Source of the DNA: TH1177 sp042138015
Lineage (GTDB): Archaea > Thermoproteota > Nitrososphaeria > Nitrososphaerales > Nitrososphaeraceae
Length of the DNA stretch: 64,000 nucleotides
Direction: 5' to 3'
NCBI GenBank assembly: GCA_042138015.1
Contig: JBHIVA010000002.1
Location: forward strand, 15,997 to 79,996
Shown piece by piece: positions 35,550 to 43,777 of this stretch. Numbering within the stretch: the stretch's first letter is position 1; each line of letters opens with the position of its first letter. The position numbers and the translations under genes are program-made. The notes under the pieces are model-generated. The model had not been told where the DNA came from, did not search any database, and worked only from the letters and a program-made list of their open reading frames with translations.

Positions 35550-36950
35550 ATGACTATTGAAGAACTGAATATGGATTACAGTAGATACGATTTTAAGGAC
35601 TCTACAGATTTATACGTCTATTTAAGTAAAAAAGGTCTTACACGTGGTACAGTAGAAGAAATAAGTAAAATAAAAAATGAACCACAATGGATGTTAGATT
35701 TTAGATTACGATCATATGATATTTTCATGAAGAAACCAATGCCAGCATGGGGAGGAGACCTTTCAACAATAGATTTTCAAAATATTTACTATTACGCGAA
35801 AGCATCAGAAAAACAAAGTAAAAGCTGGGATGATGTTCCAGAGACTGTTAAAAATACTTTCGATAAGCTAGGTATTCCTGAAGCTGAAAAGAAATTTCTG
35901 GCTGGTGTTGGTGCACAATATGAGTCAGAAGTAGTATATCATAACTTACATGAAGATTTGGCCAAACAAGGAGTTATTTTTTTAGATACAGATACTGCGG
36001 TTAAGGAACATCCAGATATCCTTAGGAAATATTTTGGTAAGGTAATTCCTCCTGAAGATAATAAATTTGCTGCATTAAATAGTGCAGTTTGGTCAGGTGG
36101 ATCATTCATTTATGTTCCGCCCAATGTGAAAATCGATTTACCTCTGCAAGCATATTTTAGAATTAATGCGGAAAATATAGGTCAGTTCGAACGTACCTTA
36201 ATAATAGCTGACGAAGGGTCTGAAGTCCACTATATAGAAGGATGTACTGCTCCTGTTTATACTACTGAATCACTGCATTCAGCAGTTGTGGAATTAATTG
36301 CTAAAAAAGATGCTAAAATAAGGTACACCACTATACAAAATTGGAGCAAGGATGTGTATAATCTGGTAACAAAAAGAGCATATGCTTATGAAAATGCAAA
36401 AGTTGAGTGGATTGATGGAAATCTTGGAAGTAAATTAACGATGAAGTATCCTGGAGTTTATATGTTGGGTAGAAATGCCCATGCTGAAGTAGTATCAATT
36501 GCTTTTGCTGGTCCTGATCAACATCAAGATGCAGGAGCAAAGGCTGTACATCTTGCAGCTGATACTACATCAAGAATCACAAGTAAGTCAGTAAGTAAAC
36601 AATCGGGAAGAACAACGTACAGAGGACTGTTGCATGTAGCAAAAGGTGCGACAGGGGTAAAATCTAACGTAAGATGTGATGCTCTTTTGCTAGATGAAAA
36701 TTCTAGGACAGATACCTACCCATATGTAGAAGTAAATGAAGATGATGCCACTATATCTCATGAAGCTACTGTTGGAAAAATTGGTGAAGACCAAATATTT
36801 TATTTAATGAGTAGAGGATTTTCTGAATCAGATGCATTATCCCTTATAGTTGGGGGCTTCATGGAACCATTTACAAAAGAATTACCTATGGAGTACGCAG
36901 TCGAGCTTAATAGATTAGTTAAATTAGAAATGGAAGGATCTGTTGGTTAA
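35550..36950 (+). CDS. sufB: Fe-S cluster assembly protein SufB
   Basis: The 466-residue scaffold subunit has the family blocks EPQWMLDFRLRSYDIF, QGVIFLDTDTAVKEHPDI, IHYIEGCTAP (cysteine), RTTYRGLLHVAKGATGVKSNVRCDALLLDENSRTDTYP and the C-terminal GRIGEDQIFYLMSRG-like region with conserved Glu and Cys. Assembles Fe-S clusters with SufC ATPase and SufD. No sufC is next to it, although the usual archaeal order is sufCBD. Confidence 0.94.
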   Translation: MTIEELNMDYSRYDFKDSTDLYVYLSKKGLTRGTVEEISKIKNEPQWMLDFRLRSYDIFMKKPMPAWGGDLSTIDFQNIYYYAKASEKQSKSWDDVPETVKNTFDKLGIPEAEKKFLAGVGAQYESEVVYHNLHEDLAKQGVIFLDTDTAVKEHPDILRKYFGKVIPPEDNKFAALNSAVWSGGSFIYVPPNVKIDLPLQAYFRINAENIGQFERTLIIADEGSEVHYIEGCTAPVYTTESLHSAVVELIAKKDAKIRYTTIQNWSKDVYNLVTKRAYAYENAKVEWIDGNLGSKLTMKYPGVYMLGRNAHAEVVSIAFAGPDQHQDAGAKAVHLAADTTSRITSKSVSKQSGRTTYRGLLHVAKGATGVKSNVRCDALLLDENSRTDTYPYVEVNEDDATISHEATVGKIGEDQIFYLMSRGFSESDALSLIVGGFMEPFTKELPMEYAVELNRLVKLEMEGSVG

Positions 36951-36982
36951 ATAACTAATATTTTTTTTAGTAGGTAATTATA

Positions 36983-38392
36983 ATGTATAAATTATCGGCT
37001 ATCGAGAAAGATTTTGATAATATAATTACAGATATAGGAGAACCAAAATGGATGCGGGAAATTCGCAAAGAAGCATTTCAGTCGTATAGTAAACTTCCGT
37101 TTGAAGTTTCTCAGTTATATAGAAAATATTCTAATGCAAATTATTTAATTCCAGAAAAAGTTTTTATTGATGAAAAAAACGTAGACAGGGGAACTGAGGA
37201 GTTTAATGAAAGACTAGAGGATTTAAATTCAGGACCTAGCATTCTGTGCAAAAACTCTAAAGTTATCAAGACATTTTTACCTGAAGAATTAAGGAAACAA
37301 GGTGTTATTATATCTGATATCTTGGAAGCCATAAATAACTTCCCTGATCTCATTTACAATTTTATGATAAAAAATAAACTTGATTGTAATGAAGATAGAT
37401 ATCTTGCTTTATCCTTAGCTGCCTTTCAAAATGGTTTTTTTGTATATGTACCCCGTGAAGTAGTTATTGAAGATCCCCTAAAAATAGTCAACCATCTTTC
37501 AAAAAATGGATCTTCTTCTATCACTAGAAATATAGTAATAAGTGAGCCATATTCAAAGTGTACTATAGTTCAGGAATTATATTCACCAAATATACAAAAT
37601 CAAGATATTCAACAAAGTTACTTTGAATTATTTGATACATATGTCATGGATAATTCTCAATTGGAAATAATTACACTGCAATCATTGGGTTATGATGCAG
37701 TAAACTTTTCAAATAGAAAGGCATTTGTACAAAATGACGCTAGAATGTTTTGGTCTCTAGGATTATTTGGAACAAAACTCTCCAGATATAAAATAGATAG
37801 TGTCATGAAAGGACAAGGCTCCTCAGTGGAGGATATGGAAATAATATTTGGAATAGACAATCAATCATTTGACATTACATCTAATTTGATACATTCAGCT
37901 CCGAATACAAAGGGTAAGGTTATTGTAAAATCTGTAATGAAAGATAAATCTCAATCATTATTTAAAGGTATGATAAAGATAAATAAGGATGCGAAATCCG
38001 CCGAATCTTATCTAGCTGGACATGCTATATTACTAGATAAAGGAGCGAAATCAGATGCAATCCCAGGACTCGAAATAGAATCCAACGAAGTTAAAGCAAC
38101 TCATTCTGCATCCGTCTCACAGATTGATGAAAAACAAATCTTCTATTTAATGAGTCGTGGGTTATCTAGAGAATTGGCTAAAAGGGAGATCGTTGGAGGA
38201 TTTTTAGAGCCTATTTCAAGAAGAATGGATCCGATAATTCGCGCATGGATAAGTTACCTCATTGACAATAAATGGTCAGGAAAACCGCTAATATTAAGAA
38301 CAGATGAAGCTCTGGAACAAATTCTCGAAGTAGAAAAAACTAGATATCGAGAAATAGAAGACATGTTTGAAAAACATTATAAATATCGATAA
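36983..38392 (+). CDS. sufD: Fe-S cluster assembly protein SufD
   Basis: The 469-residue SufB paralogue follows sufB after 32 bases. It has EPKWMREIRKEAFQSY, QGVIISDILEAINNFPDL, a beta-helix core and the C-terminal IDEKQIFYLMSRGLSRELAKREIVGGF with the conserved His-x-Ala in ATHSASVSQ. It is more divergent than SufB, as is normal for SufD. Confidence 0.92.
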   Translation: MYKLSAIEKDFDNIITDIGEPKWMREIRKEAFQSYSKLPFEVSQLYRKYSNANYLIPEKVFIDEKNVDRGTEEFNERLEDLNSGPSILCKNSKVIKTFLPEELRKQGVIISDILEAINNFPDLIYNFMIKNKLDCNEDRYLALSLAAFQNGFFVYVPREVVIEDPLKIVNHLSKNGSSSITRNIVISEPYSKCTIVQELYSPNIQNQDIQQSYFELFDTYVMDNSQLEIITLQSLGYDAVNFSNRKAFVQNDARMFWSLGLFGTKLSRYKIDSVMKGQGSSVEDMEIIFGIDNQSFDITSNLIHSAPNTKGKVIVKSVMKDKSQSLFKGMIKINKDAKSAESYLAGHAILLDKGAKSDAIPGLEIESNEVKATHSASVSQIDEKQIFYLMSRGLSRELAKREIVGGFLEPISRRMDPIIRAWISYLIDNKWSGKPLILRTDEALEQILEVEKTRYREIEDMFEKHYKYR

Positions 38393-38430
38393 GAATTCAA
38401 TACTTTAAAGGATAAATAGGTAAATGTAAT

Positions 38431-38742
38431 ATGTCGTGGGTTAACGTTTGTAATATCGAATCATTAAAACCTGGAGAATTATTCGAATTCGATTATGAAG
38501 AAAAAAAAATATTATTAGTAAAGTTGGGAGACAAGATTTATGCAAGCGATCGAATTTGTACGCATGCTTATGCAGATCTTGCTAACGGTATATTAAACGA
38601 AAAAGAAAAAACTGTAACATGTCCTCTTCATATGTCTGTTTTTAATCTCGAAGACGGGGTTCCTCAAAACCTTCCAGCTGAAGAACCATTAAGAATCTAC
38701 AATACTAAAATTCAGGATAGAAGTATATTCATATTAATTTGA
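38431..38742 (+). CDS. Rieske-type [2Fe-2S] ferredoxin
   Basis: The 103-residue soluble protein has the two Rieske cluster boxes: RICTHAYADL (Cys-x-His) and CPLHMSVF (Cys-x-x-His). This gives two Cys and two His ligands. No membrane anchor, so it resembles dioxygenase-type small ferredoxins rather than the bc1 subunit. It lies 39 bases after sufD, a common neighbour of suf genes, and could provide electrons for, or receive, Fe-S assembly (inference). Confidence 0.9.
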   Translation: MSWVNVCNIESLKPGELFEFDYEEKKILLVKLGDKIYASDRICTHAYADLANGILNEKEKTVTCPLHMSVFNLEDGVPQNLPAEEPLRIYNTKIQDRSIFILI

Positions 38743-38793
38743 TTATTTATTTTATAATAAATAATTAATTTATAAATTAAGGTATGTATTTTA

Positions 38794-39672
38794 ATGAAAA
38801 TAGGAAGTATAGGGTTGGGACTGCTAGGAAAAAGTATTAGCATAAGACTTTTAAATTGTGGATACAAAATAGGTGTATATAATAGAACTTATTCCAAATC
38901 TAAATTATTGGAGAGAAAAGGAGCGATAATTTATGAAACTCCCGAAAAATTAGCTAACATGTGTGATATGATTATTTTATGTGTTACTAATTTTGAGGCA
39001 ATTAACGATATATTATTTCATCAAGACGGACTTGTTAATACCACTAACAAAAAATTAATAGTATCTGATTTTAGTACTATAACTCCCAAACAAGGACAAA
39101 TTCTGTATGAAAAATTGAAAGAAAATAGAATTTCTTTTTTAAATACACCAGTCATGGGAGGACCTACAGCTGCCATAAAAGGACATCTAATTGCCATTGT
39201 TTCAGGAGACACATACTCTTTTAAAAAGATTAAACCTATACTCGAAAAACTAGGAAATCCTATATTTTACATTGGAGATAGACCTGGAATCGCTAATGCA
39301 ATTAAATTATCTTTAAACCTTAATATAGCTATAATTGCAGCCGCCCTCTCAGAAGGACTAGTTCTATCATCCAGATTCCAATTAGACCCAAATCTATATT
39401 TACAAATTCTTAACTCTACTTATTTTAAAACTAATACTAGTGAAAATAAAGGTCTTAATATGGTAAATGATAGATATCCACCGTCTTTTTATCTAAAAAA
39501 TATGAGAAAAGATCTAAATTTAGTTATGGAAGCAGCCAAGGATCAAGATATTTTACTACCGGTAACAAATACGGTTTTGCAATTATTTGATTATGCTCAG
39601 AAATTTGGATTAGGAAATCTCGATTATACTGCCATTTATAAATTAATCAAAAAATTAAATCATATTAATTAG
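38794..39672 (+). CDS. Beta-hydroxyacid dehydrogenase (3-hydroxyisobutyrate dehydrogenase family)
   Basis: The 292-residue NAD(P)-dependent protein has the Rossmann opening GSIGLGLLGKSISIRL, YNRTYSK, and VSDFSTITPKQ, TPVMGGPTAAIKG (substrate binding) and the catalytic Lys region NAIKLSLNL. The family includes 3-hydroxyisobutyrate, tartronate semialdehyde and succinic semialdehyde reductases; the substrate is not decided. It follows the Rieske gene on the same strand. Confidence 0.85.
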   Translation: MKIGSIGLGLLGKSISIRLLNCGYKIGVYNRTYSKSKLLERKGAIIYETPEKLANMCDMIILCVTNFEAINDILFHQDGLVNTTNKKLIVSDFSTITPKQGQILYEKLKENRISFLNTPVMGGPTAAIKGHLIAIVSGDTYSFKKIKPILEKLGNPIFYIGDRPGIANAIKLSLNLNIAIIAAALSEGLVLSSRFQLDPNLYLQILNSTYFKTNTSENKGLNMVNDRYPPSFYLKNMRKDLNLVMEAAKDQDILLPVTNTVLQLFDYAQKFGLGNLDYTAIYKLIKKLNHIN

Positions 39673-40243
39673 TATTGTAAACAAGATTCTAAACATTAAG
39701 ACTGATTTTTAATTATCTATTAGTTTAGTTTATTATTAATTATTGAAGAATTATGAGCCATAATAAAATCACACATTTAAAGATAATATGTTATACAAAA
39801 AACACTTCAATTAAAAAAATCGATATTAGAAACATATGAAAGTTATTTATTGATCAAATCTAATCAAAATTTATAATTGACTCCCCTTACAGTACATTTA
39901 AGATGATTATTGTTTTATAAAATTTAAATGTGAGATATTTTAATTATATATATTATTTTCCAACTATAGTAATTTTAACGTAAAATAAGAATCAAATTGA
40001 GTGAAGAGTTAAATCCCAAACATCCACAAATTCGTATTGAATTAAATTCTTTTATGTTGAAAAGTAATTTTAAGGATTAATTATATTATTTGTTAGATAG
40101 ATAGAATCTCAAACTCTTACTTATACTCCACAGTAATAATACTACTAGAACCTAAAATCATATAGTATTGGACACGTATAAACTTTATAAATTTTAATTA
40201 TACAAATAAAAAATAAAATATTATTTTAACAATAGTAAGAATA
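39673..40243. other. 570-bp stretch without a recognisable gene
   Basis: Very AT-rich sequence at the left edge of the decayed region. The only open frame with a start that I noted is 27 codons (39997-40080, plus strand) and has no recognisable relative. No tRNA or repeat is visible. Confidence 0.5.
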
Positions 40244-40257
40244 TTTATATATATAAA
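40244..40257 (+). promoter_or_regulatory. TATA box before the candidate structured RNA
   Basis: TTTATATATATAAA is centred about 28 bases upstream of the closing stem of the putative RNA that begins near 40278, the normal archaeal TATA-to-start distance. Confidence 0.5.
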
Positions 40258-40277
40258 AAACTATAAACTTGCAATAC

Positions 40278-40410
40278 ACTAGATTATAGAATCAAAAACT
40301 GATAGGCGAGCCAAAAAGAAAAGTAAAGCCATTCGACCATCGCAAGCCTGAAAATAATCTAGTTGTTGGTTAGGAAGTTAGTCAACGAAGAATTAACAAT
40401 CCTAACTAAT
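40278..40410 (+). ncRNA. Candidate structured non-coding RNA
   Basis: A perfect 10-bp inverted repeat (ACTAGATTAT 40278-40287 and ATAATCTAGT 40354-40363) encloses a segment clearly richer in G and C than its surroundings, with an inner AGGC/GCCT pairing. The inner parts read CTGATAGG near the 5' side and GCCTGA near the 3' side, reminiscent of C and D boxes brought together by a terminal stem, but the C box is not canonical. A second hairpin follows (GTTAGGA 40369-40375 with TCCTAAC 40400-40406). No ORF is present. Could also be a recombination or regulatory site. Confidence 0.35.
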
Positions 40411-40599
40411 TAAAAATTATTGAAATTAAAAATTATTTAATAAAAATATCTATTTATCTTAATTCGGGAACACTAGGTTCATTCTCTATAATCTAATATA
40501 GTCTTTCTATTTCTTTCTCATACTTTTCAATTCTTTTAGTTTGGTATTCAAAAGATAATTCTAAATCTCTTATAATTTCTTTATTGTCTTGTCATTCTA

Positions 40600-40728
40600 C
40601 TAAATTTGTTTGATAAAATGGTCCTGAGTTTCTCTATTGGTTTTAAATTGATTTATTTTTTCGAAAGTTCCTAATGATATTCTCAGAATTGTCTTAACTA
40701 CACGAACAAACTTTTTAGGTCGACCCAT
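40600..40728 (-). pseudogene. Remnant of a small MGRPKK-type protein
   Basis: ATG 40728 opens 42 codons beginning MGRPKKFVRVVKTILRISLGTFEKIN, a form reminiscent of ribbon-helix-helix regulators with a basic start and an RISLxxFEKI strand-helix. It hits stop codons at 40597-40602, but a coiled-coil-like continuation (LELSFEYQTKRIEKYEKEIE) resumes in another frame at about 40500-40580. This indicates a frameshifted, decaying gene. Confidence 0.45.
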
Positions 40729-40974
40729 TTTCAGACTTCTTTTGCTTATTATCGTTAGATTCTAAAGAAACAAATTGATGCAGGTATTCCATGAGTTTCT
40801 CGCCCATATCGTCATGACGGCCTTCACTCAGTGATATTAACTTATGCAAATATGAATTTAAAGAGCCAACCAAGTCACTATAAAATTTTGGACCAATTGT
40901 TCAACAACGTTCTAAATGTAATTTCATAAAAACTGTAAAAAAGAAGACTTATCAACATAAAATAAATAAATAAA

Positions 40975-41235
40975 TTATTTCGATGATTCCAATTTTCTTT
41001 TAGTCCATTCATATTGTTTGGTCACTTCATCTGTCTCGTTCTCTAGGTCTTCCAGGTATTTTTTTGCTGTTTTAATGGTTCTACTTGATATTTCTTTAAT
41101 TCTCTGATCAATCGATTGATCAATGGTTTGTTGTGATTCATCTATAATTCGTTTTAAATTATAAATATCATCAAAATGGTATCTATACATATTTTCATTT
41201 AATTCTTCCTCACGAATCAAATCTTTATCGTTTGT
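40975..41235 (-). CDS. Hypothetical helical protein of the decayed element, 86 aa
   Basis: From ATG 41235 (a longer TTG form reaches 41268) a charged, helical protein runs to the stop at 40975, with a coiled-coil-like pattern rich in Glu, Lys and Arg. No family is recognised. It lies in line with other minus-strand remnants behind the integrase pseudogene, and it may be an accessory gene of that element or itself a fragment. Confidence 0.45.
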   Translation of the reverse strand, partial: TNDKDLIREEELNENMYRYHFDDIYNLKRIIDESQQTIDQSIDQRIKEISSRTIKTAKKYLEDLENETDEVTKQYEWTKRKLESSK

Positions 41236-41283
41236 CATAATTACTATGGATCCAATAACCATTTCCAACTATTTCTTTTTTTA

Positions 41284-41460
41284 CTATATTTGATCTATAG
41301 ATGATTTAGATCTCCATATTCTTTCTCTTGTTCTAATCCTAATTCTTTCAGAATTTAGATTTACTATGTAATATACCTGCTTCACCTGATATTTTAATAA
41401 TCGTCTTTCTTTTACTATTTCTCCCATTATTTTTGCCCTTCCTTCATGATCTTGCTTCAT
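41284..41460 (-). CDS. Hypothetical basic small protein or gene fragment, 58 aa
   Basis: ATG 41460 opens 58 codons (start MKQDHEGRAKIMGEIVKERR; later many Arg). The frame continues upstream without a stop for about 11 codons. The strongly basic middle suggests DNA or RNA binding. It follows directly downstream of the integrase remnant. No family is recognised. Confidence 0.4.
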   Translation of the reverse strand: MKQDHEGRAKIMGEIVKERRLLKYQVKQVYYIVNLNSERIRIRTRERIWRSKSSIDQI

Positions 41461-41496
41461 CCATATCTGTGTAGTTTTATTATCAATAGAAAAATT

Positions 41497-42803
41497 CTAA
41501 ATCGTTTCAAACGTTTCTGCAATTCTCATAATTTCTTGCTTGGTTATCGTGTTATCAAGGGTTAATTTTTCTACCTTCGCTATCCATTCTTTGATCCGAT
41601 TTTCTTCCTCTTGTTTTATCTGATTATATGATTCTGCGTTCAAAGTATAGGCACATTTTGAACAGAATTTATTTTCCAGTGAATTAATTAAATCACATGT
41701 AGGACAATCAAAGATTGTAGATTTTTAGGTTTTAGATTTATCCAGAATTATTTCATTATGCTCAAGTATTTTTTCCTTGAGGTCATTGCCCATTCTGGTT
41801 TTAATGTATCAAATCCCTGCCTACAATTCATTGACCATCTTACCTTCTCCTTTAGGGCGTATTCTGATAGATAGTCGAAATATGGCGTAATCGATGAATG
41901 TCTTATGCAATAGGGATTCATTTCTTTGTTTTTAGCAGATTTTAAGTATCTCTTTTTCCTTTGTGTCTATAATCTCATTATTCTCTATCAAACGTTTTAT
42001 CCTGTCACATAATTGTCCCATCATTCTCCATAATGCTAGTGAATCAATTGGTGAACCGTTAATTAGATTGCAAATCAATTTTGCATCAGGTTCATCTCTG
42101 AAATGATGCTCCTTTAACCAGTCTCTTACATATGGAATTGAGATTGTTAACAGAAGAGGACCTGATCCAGTCTTTGCCTGATATGGTATTTCACCTTCAC
42201 CATATTTTTCGTTCAGGCAAATGTTTGTTATTTTTAGTAATTTAAGTTCGTGAGGCCTGGCATTAAAATCCCACATTGAAGTCAATACTGCTTTATTTCT
42301 TTTCCGAGGTTCAAATTTTACTGCAGTTAATAGTTCTTCCTTTGATCGATATCTCAGATTCTGAATATGGGTTTGTTATTTTACTTTTTTTGGCTTTATT
42401 CTCAAGATTTCTTGAGTTATCCTTGCTTCTATTTCTCTATCTAACTTTCCTAAATGGAAATTGTAAATCCAGCGATAAAATGTTACAATTCTAGGAAGGT
42501 AATCATTCCATGTAGAAATCCATCTTTGTTCAGGATACTTGTCTTTACTTTTCTTCTTTGTATCAAGGAATTCAAGTATTCTTTGTTTATTTTTTACATC
42601 AATGAAGAACTATTATCATTATCTAAATATTTAGATTCAAGAAAATCTGAAAATAAGAATACCAGTTTCATAGTGTTTCTTACAGAATGATGACTCTTAT
42701 CGCTATCAGGTAGAAACTTGTAATATCCTTTTATTATCTCATTATTACTAATATTTTTGACGTTATCTATACGCTTTATTAGATGTGTAACTAGATGTTC
42801 TTC
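41497..42803 (-). pseudogene. Decayed tyrosine recombinase (integrase) with C-terminal zinc ribbon
   Basis: Read on the minus strand in several frames, this stretch spells an archaeal integrase in order. First comes an N-terminal SAM-like arm (EEHLVTHLIKRIDN..., RWISTWNDYLPRIVTFYRW). Then follow the catalytic-domain segment WDFNARPHELKLLKI with the first catalytic Arg, IPYQAKTGSGP, YVRDWLKEHHF, then after a stop and frame change PYCIRHSSIT (the second Arg and His) and LSEYALKEKVRWSMN, and finally CPTC...CSKC. At least three frame disruptions are visible (near 42600, near 42375 and at 41932), and the nucleophilic Tyr segment is not intact. An integrated plasmid or virus once used it. Confidence 0.85.
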
Positions 42804-42823
42804 CTAACCTGCAGAGGCATCAA

Positions 42824-42934
42824 TTACAGATGGTGATGACGACCATCTACGTATTTAACTAGCTTCTGTAATACAAAATCATGTATTTGAACTATACAAT
42901 AATATCTGGTCAGATACCCTAGTTCTTTCATCAT
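42824..42934 (-). other. Short open frame next to the integrase remnant
   Basis: ATG 42934 opens 36 codons (starting MMKELGYLTRYYCIVQ and ending in three His and a Leu). It is not recognised and could be a fragment of another decayed gene of the element, or chance. Confidence 0.25.
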
Positions 42935-43134
42935 ATATCAGAAAGCTACTCATCATTCCAGGATTTAATGATACATTTCTTTTAAAAGGTATGTACTATT
43001 GAATATATATTATCTCTATATAAATTTGATATGATTGATAGAGAACTTCGTCAATTGATTGTAAAATTTTATTTACAAATTATTGCATCTATTGTTACTG
43101 ATTATCTTTTATAAGAAAAACAAAACTGTAGTTT
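42935..43134. other. Non-coding stretch between decayed element and the ATPase cassette
   Basis: AT-rich sequence with TATA-like CTATATAAA near 43016-43024 that may drive the cassette beginning at 43135. No gene is visible. Confidence 0.4.
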
Positions 43135-43776
43135 ATGTCTTTAGAAGAAAAAATCTTTCAAAAAATTTTTTCTTCCGGTATAGAGGGAGTAAAAAAAACT
43201 ATTCTAAAGAAAGAATATCCTGAGCTTGATGTTGATAAAAATCTTGATAATTGGGTTAATAAGGGCGAAATAATAATTGCTAAAAAAGCTAATACTTTCT
43301 ACTGCTGGCACAAAGATAACTATTTTCAATATTTAATTATCTCGGATCCTAAATTCAAATATGTTTATGGGCTACTAAAGGATTTAAAAGATTCCTTCCA
43401 TGGTTTCTCTACAACTGTAGACAAACACGTCGAAAAATTAGATAGCAGACTAATATTATTAATGGATTCATTATTAACTAACAATACTCAAAAATATGAA
43501 GAGTCATTTTCATTGCCCGATAACAAATTAGATTTAGAGGTACTTAAACAAGATTTTGATCTGTCTATATCTAAGTTTTCAGGATCAGTTGGTTGGGTAG
43601 AATTATCTACAATAAAAAATGACCTCTGCCCTAAATATCAGATAACAGATAATCAATTTTATTCTTATGTTGAACAATTGGTAACTCATTTCAAAGATGA
43701 CTATGAATTATCCTCCGGTGGTGGAGAAGGGATAATTGTTAGAGGTCTTATACATGGATTTGTAAGGTGTTTATGA
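43135..43776 (+). CDS. Unknown protein with winged-helix-like segments, first gene of ATPase cassette
   Basis: The 213-residue protein is not recognised. The N-terminal part (residues 1-60: helix, helix, then NWVNKGEIIIAKKANTFYCW) and the C-terminal part (about 150-195: WVELSTIKNDLCPKYQITDNQFYSYVEQL) both have the helix-turn-helix plus strand pattern of winged helices. The middle is a helical linker of the kind found in coiled coils. This suggests a DNA-binding or adaptor role for the ATPase, which starts two bases after its stop codon. Confidence 0.65.
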   Translation: MSLEEKIFQKIFSSGIEGVKKTILKKEYPELDVDKNLDNWVNKGEIIIAKKANTFYCWHKDNYFQYLIISDPKFKYVYGLLKDLKDSFHGFSTTVDKHVEKLDSRLILLMDSLLTNNTQKYEESFSLPDNKLDLEVLKQDFDLSISKFSGSVGWVELSTIKNDLCPKYQITDNQFYSYVEQLVTHFKDDYELSSGGGEGIIVRGLIHGFVRCL

Positions 43777-43777
43777 T

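Noticed and set aside
39997..40080. 27-codon frame starting MSEELNPKHPQIRIE
   Set aside because: Too short, without a recognisable relative; possible remnant but not supportable as a gene.
39673..43134. CRISPR array or other regular repeat in the accessory region
   Set aside because: No direct repeats with regular spacing are visible; the region consists of decayed coding sequence and AT-rich spacer.
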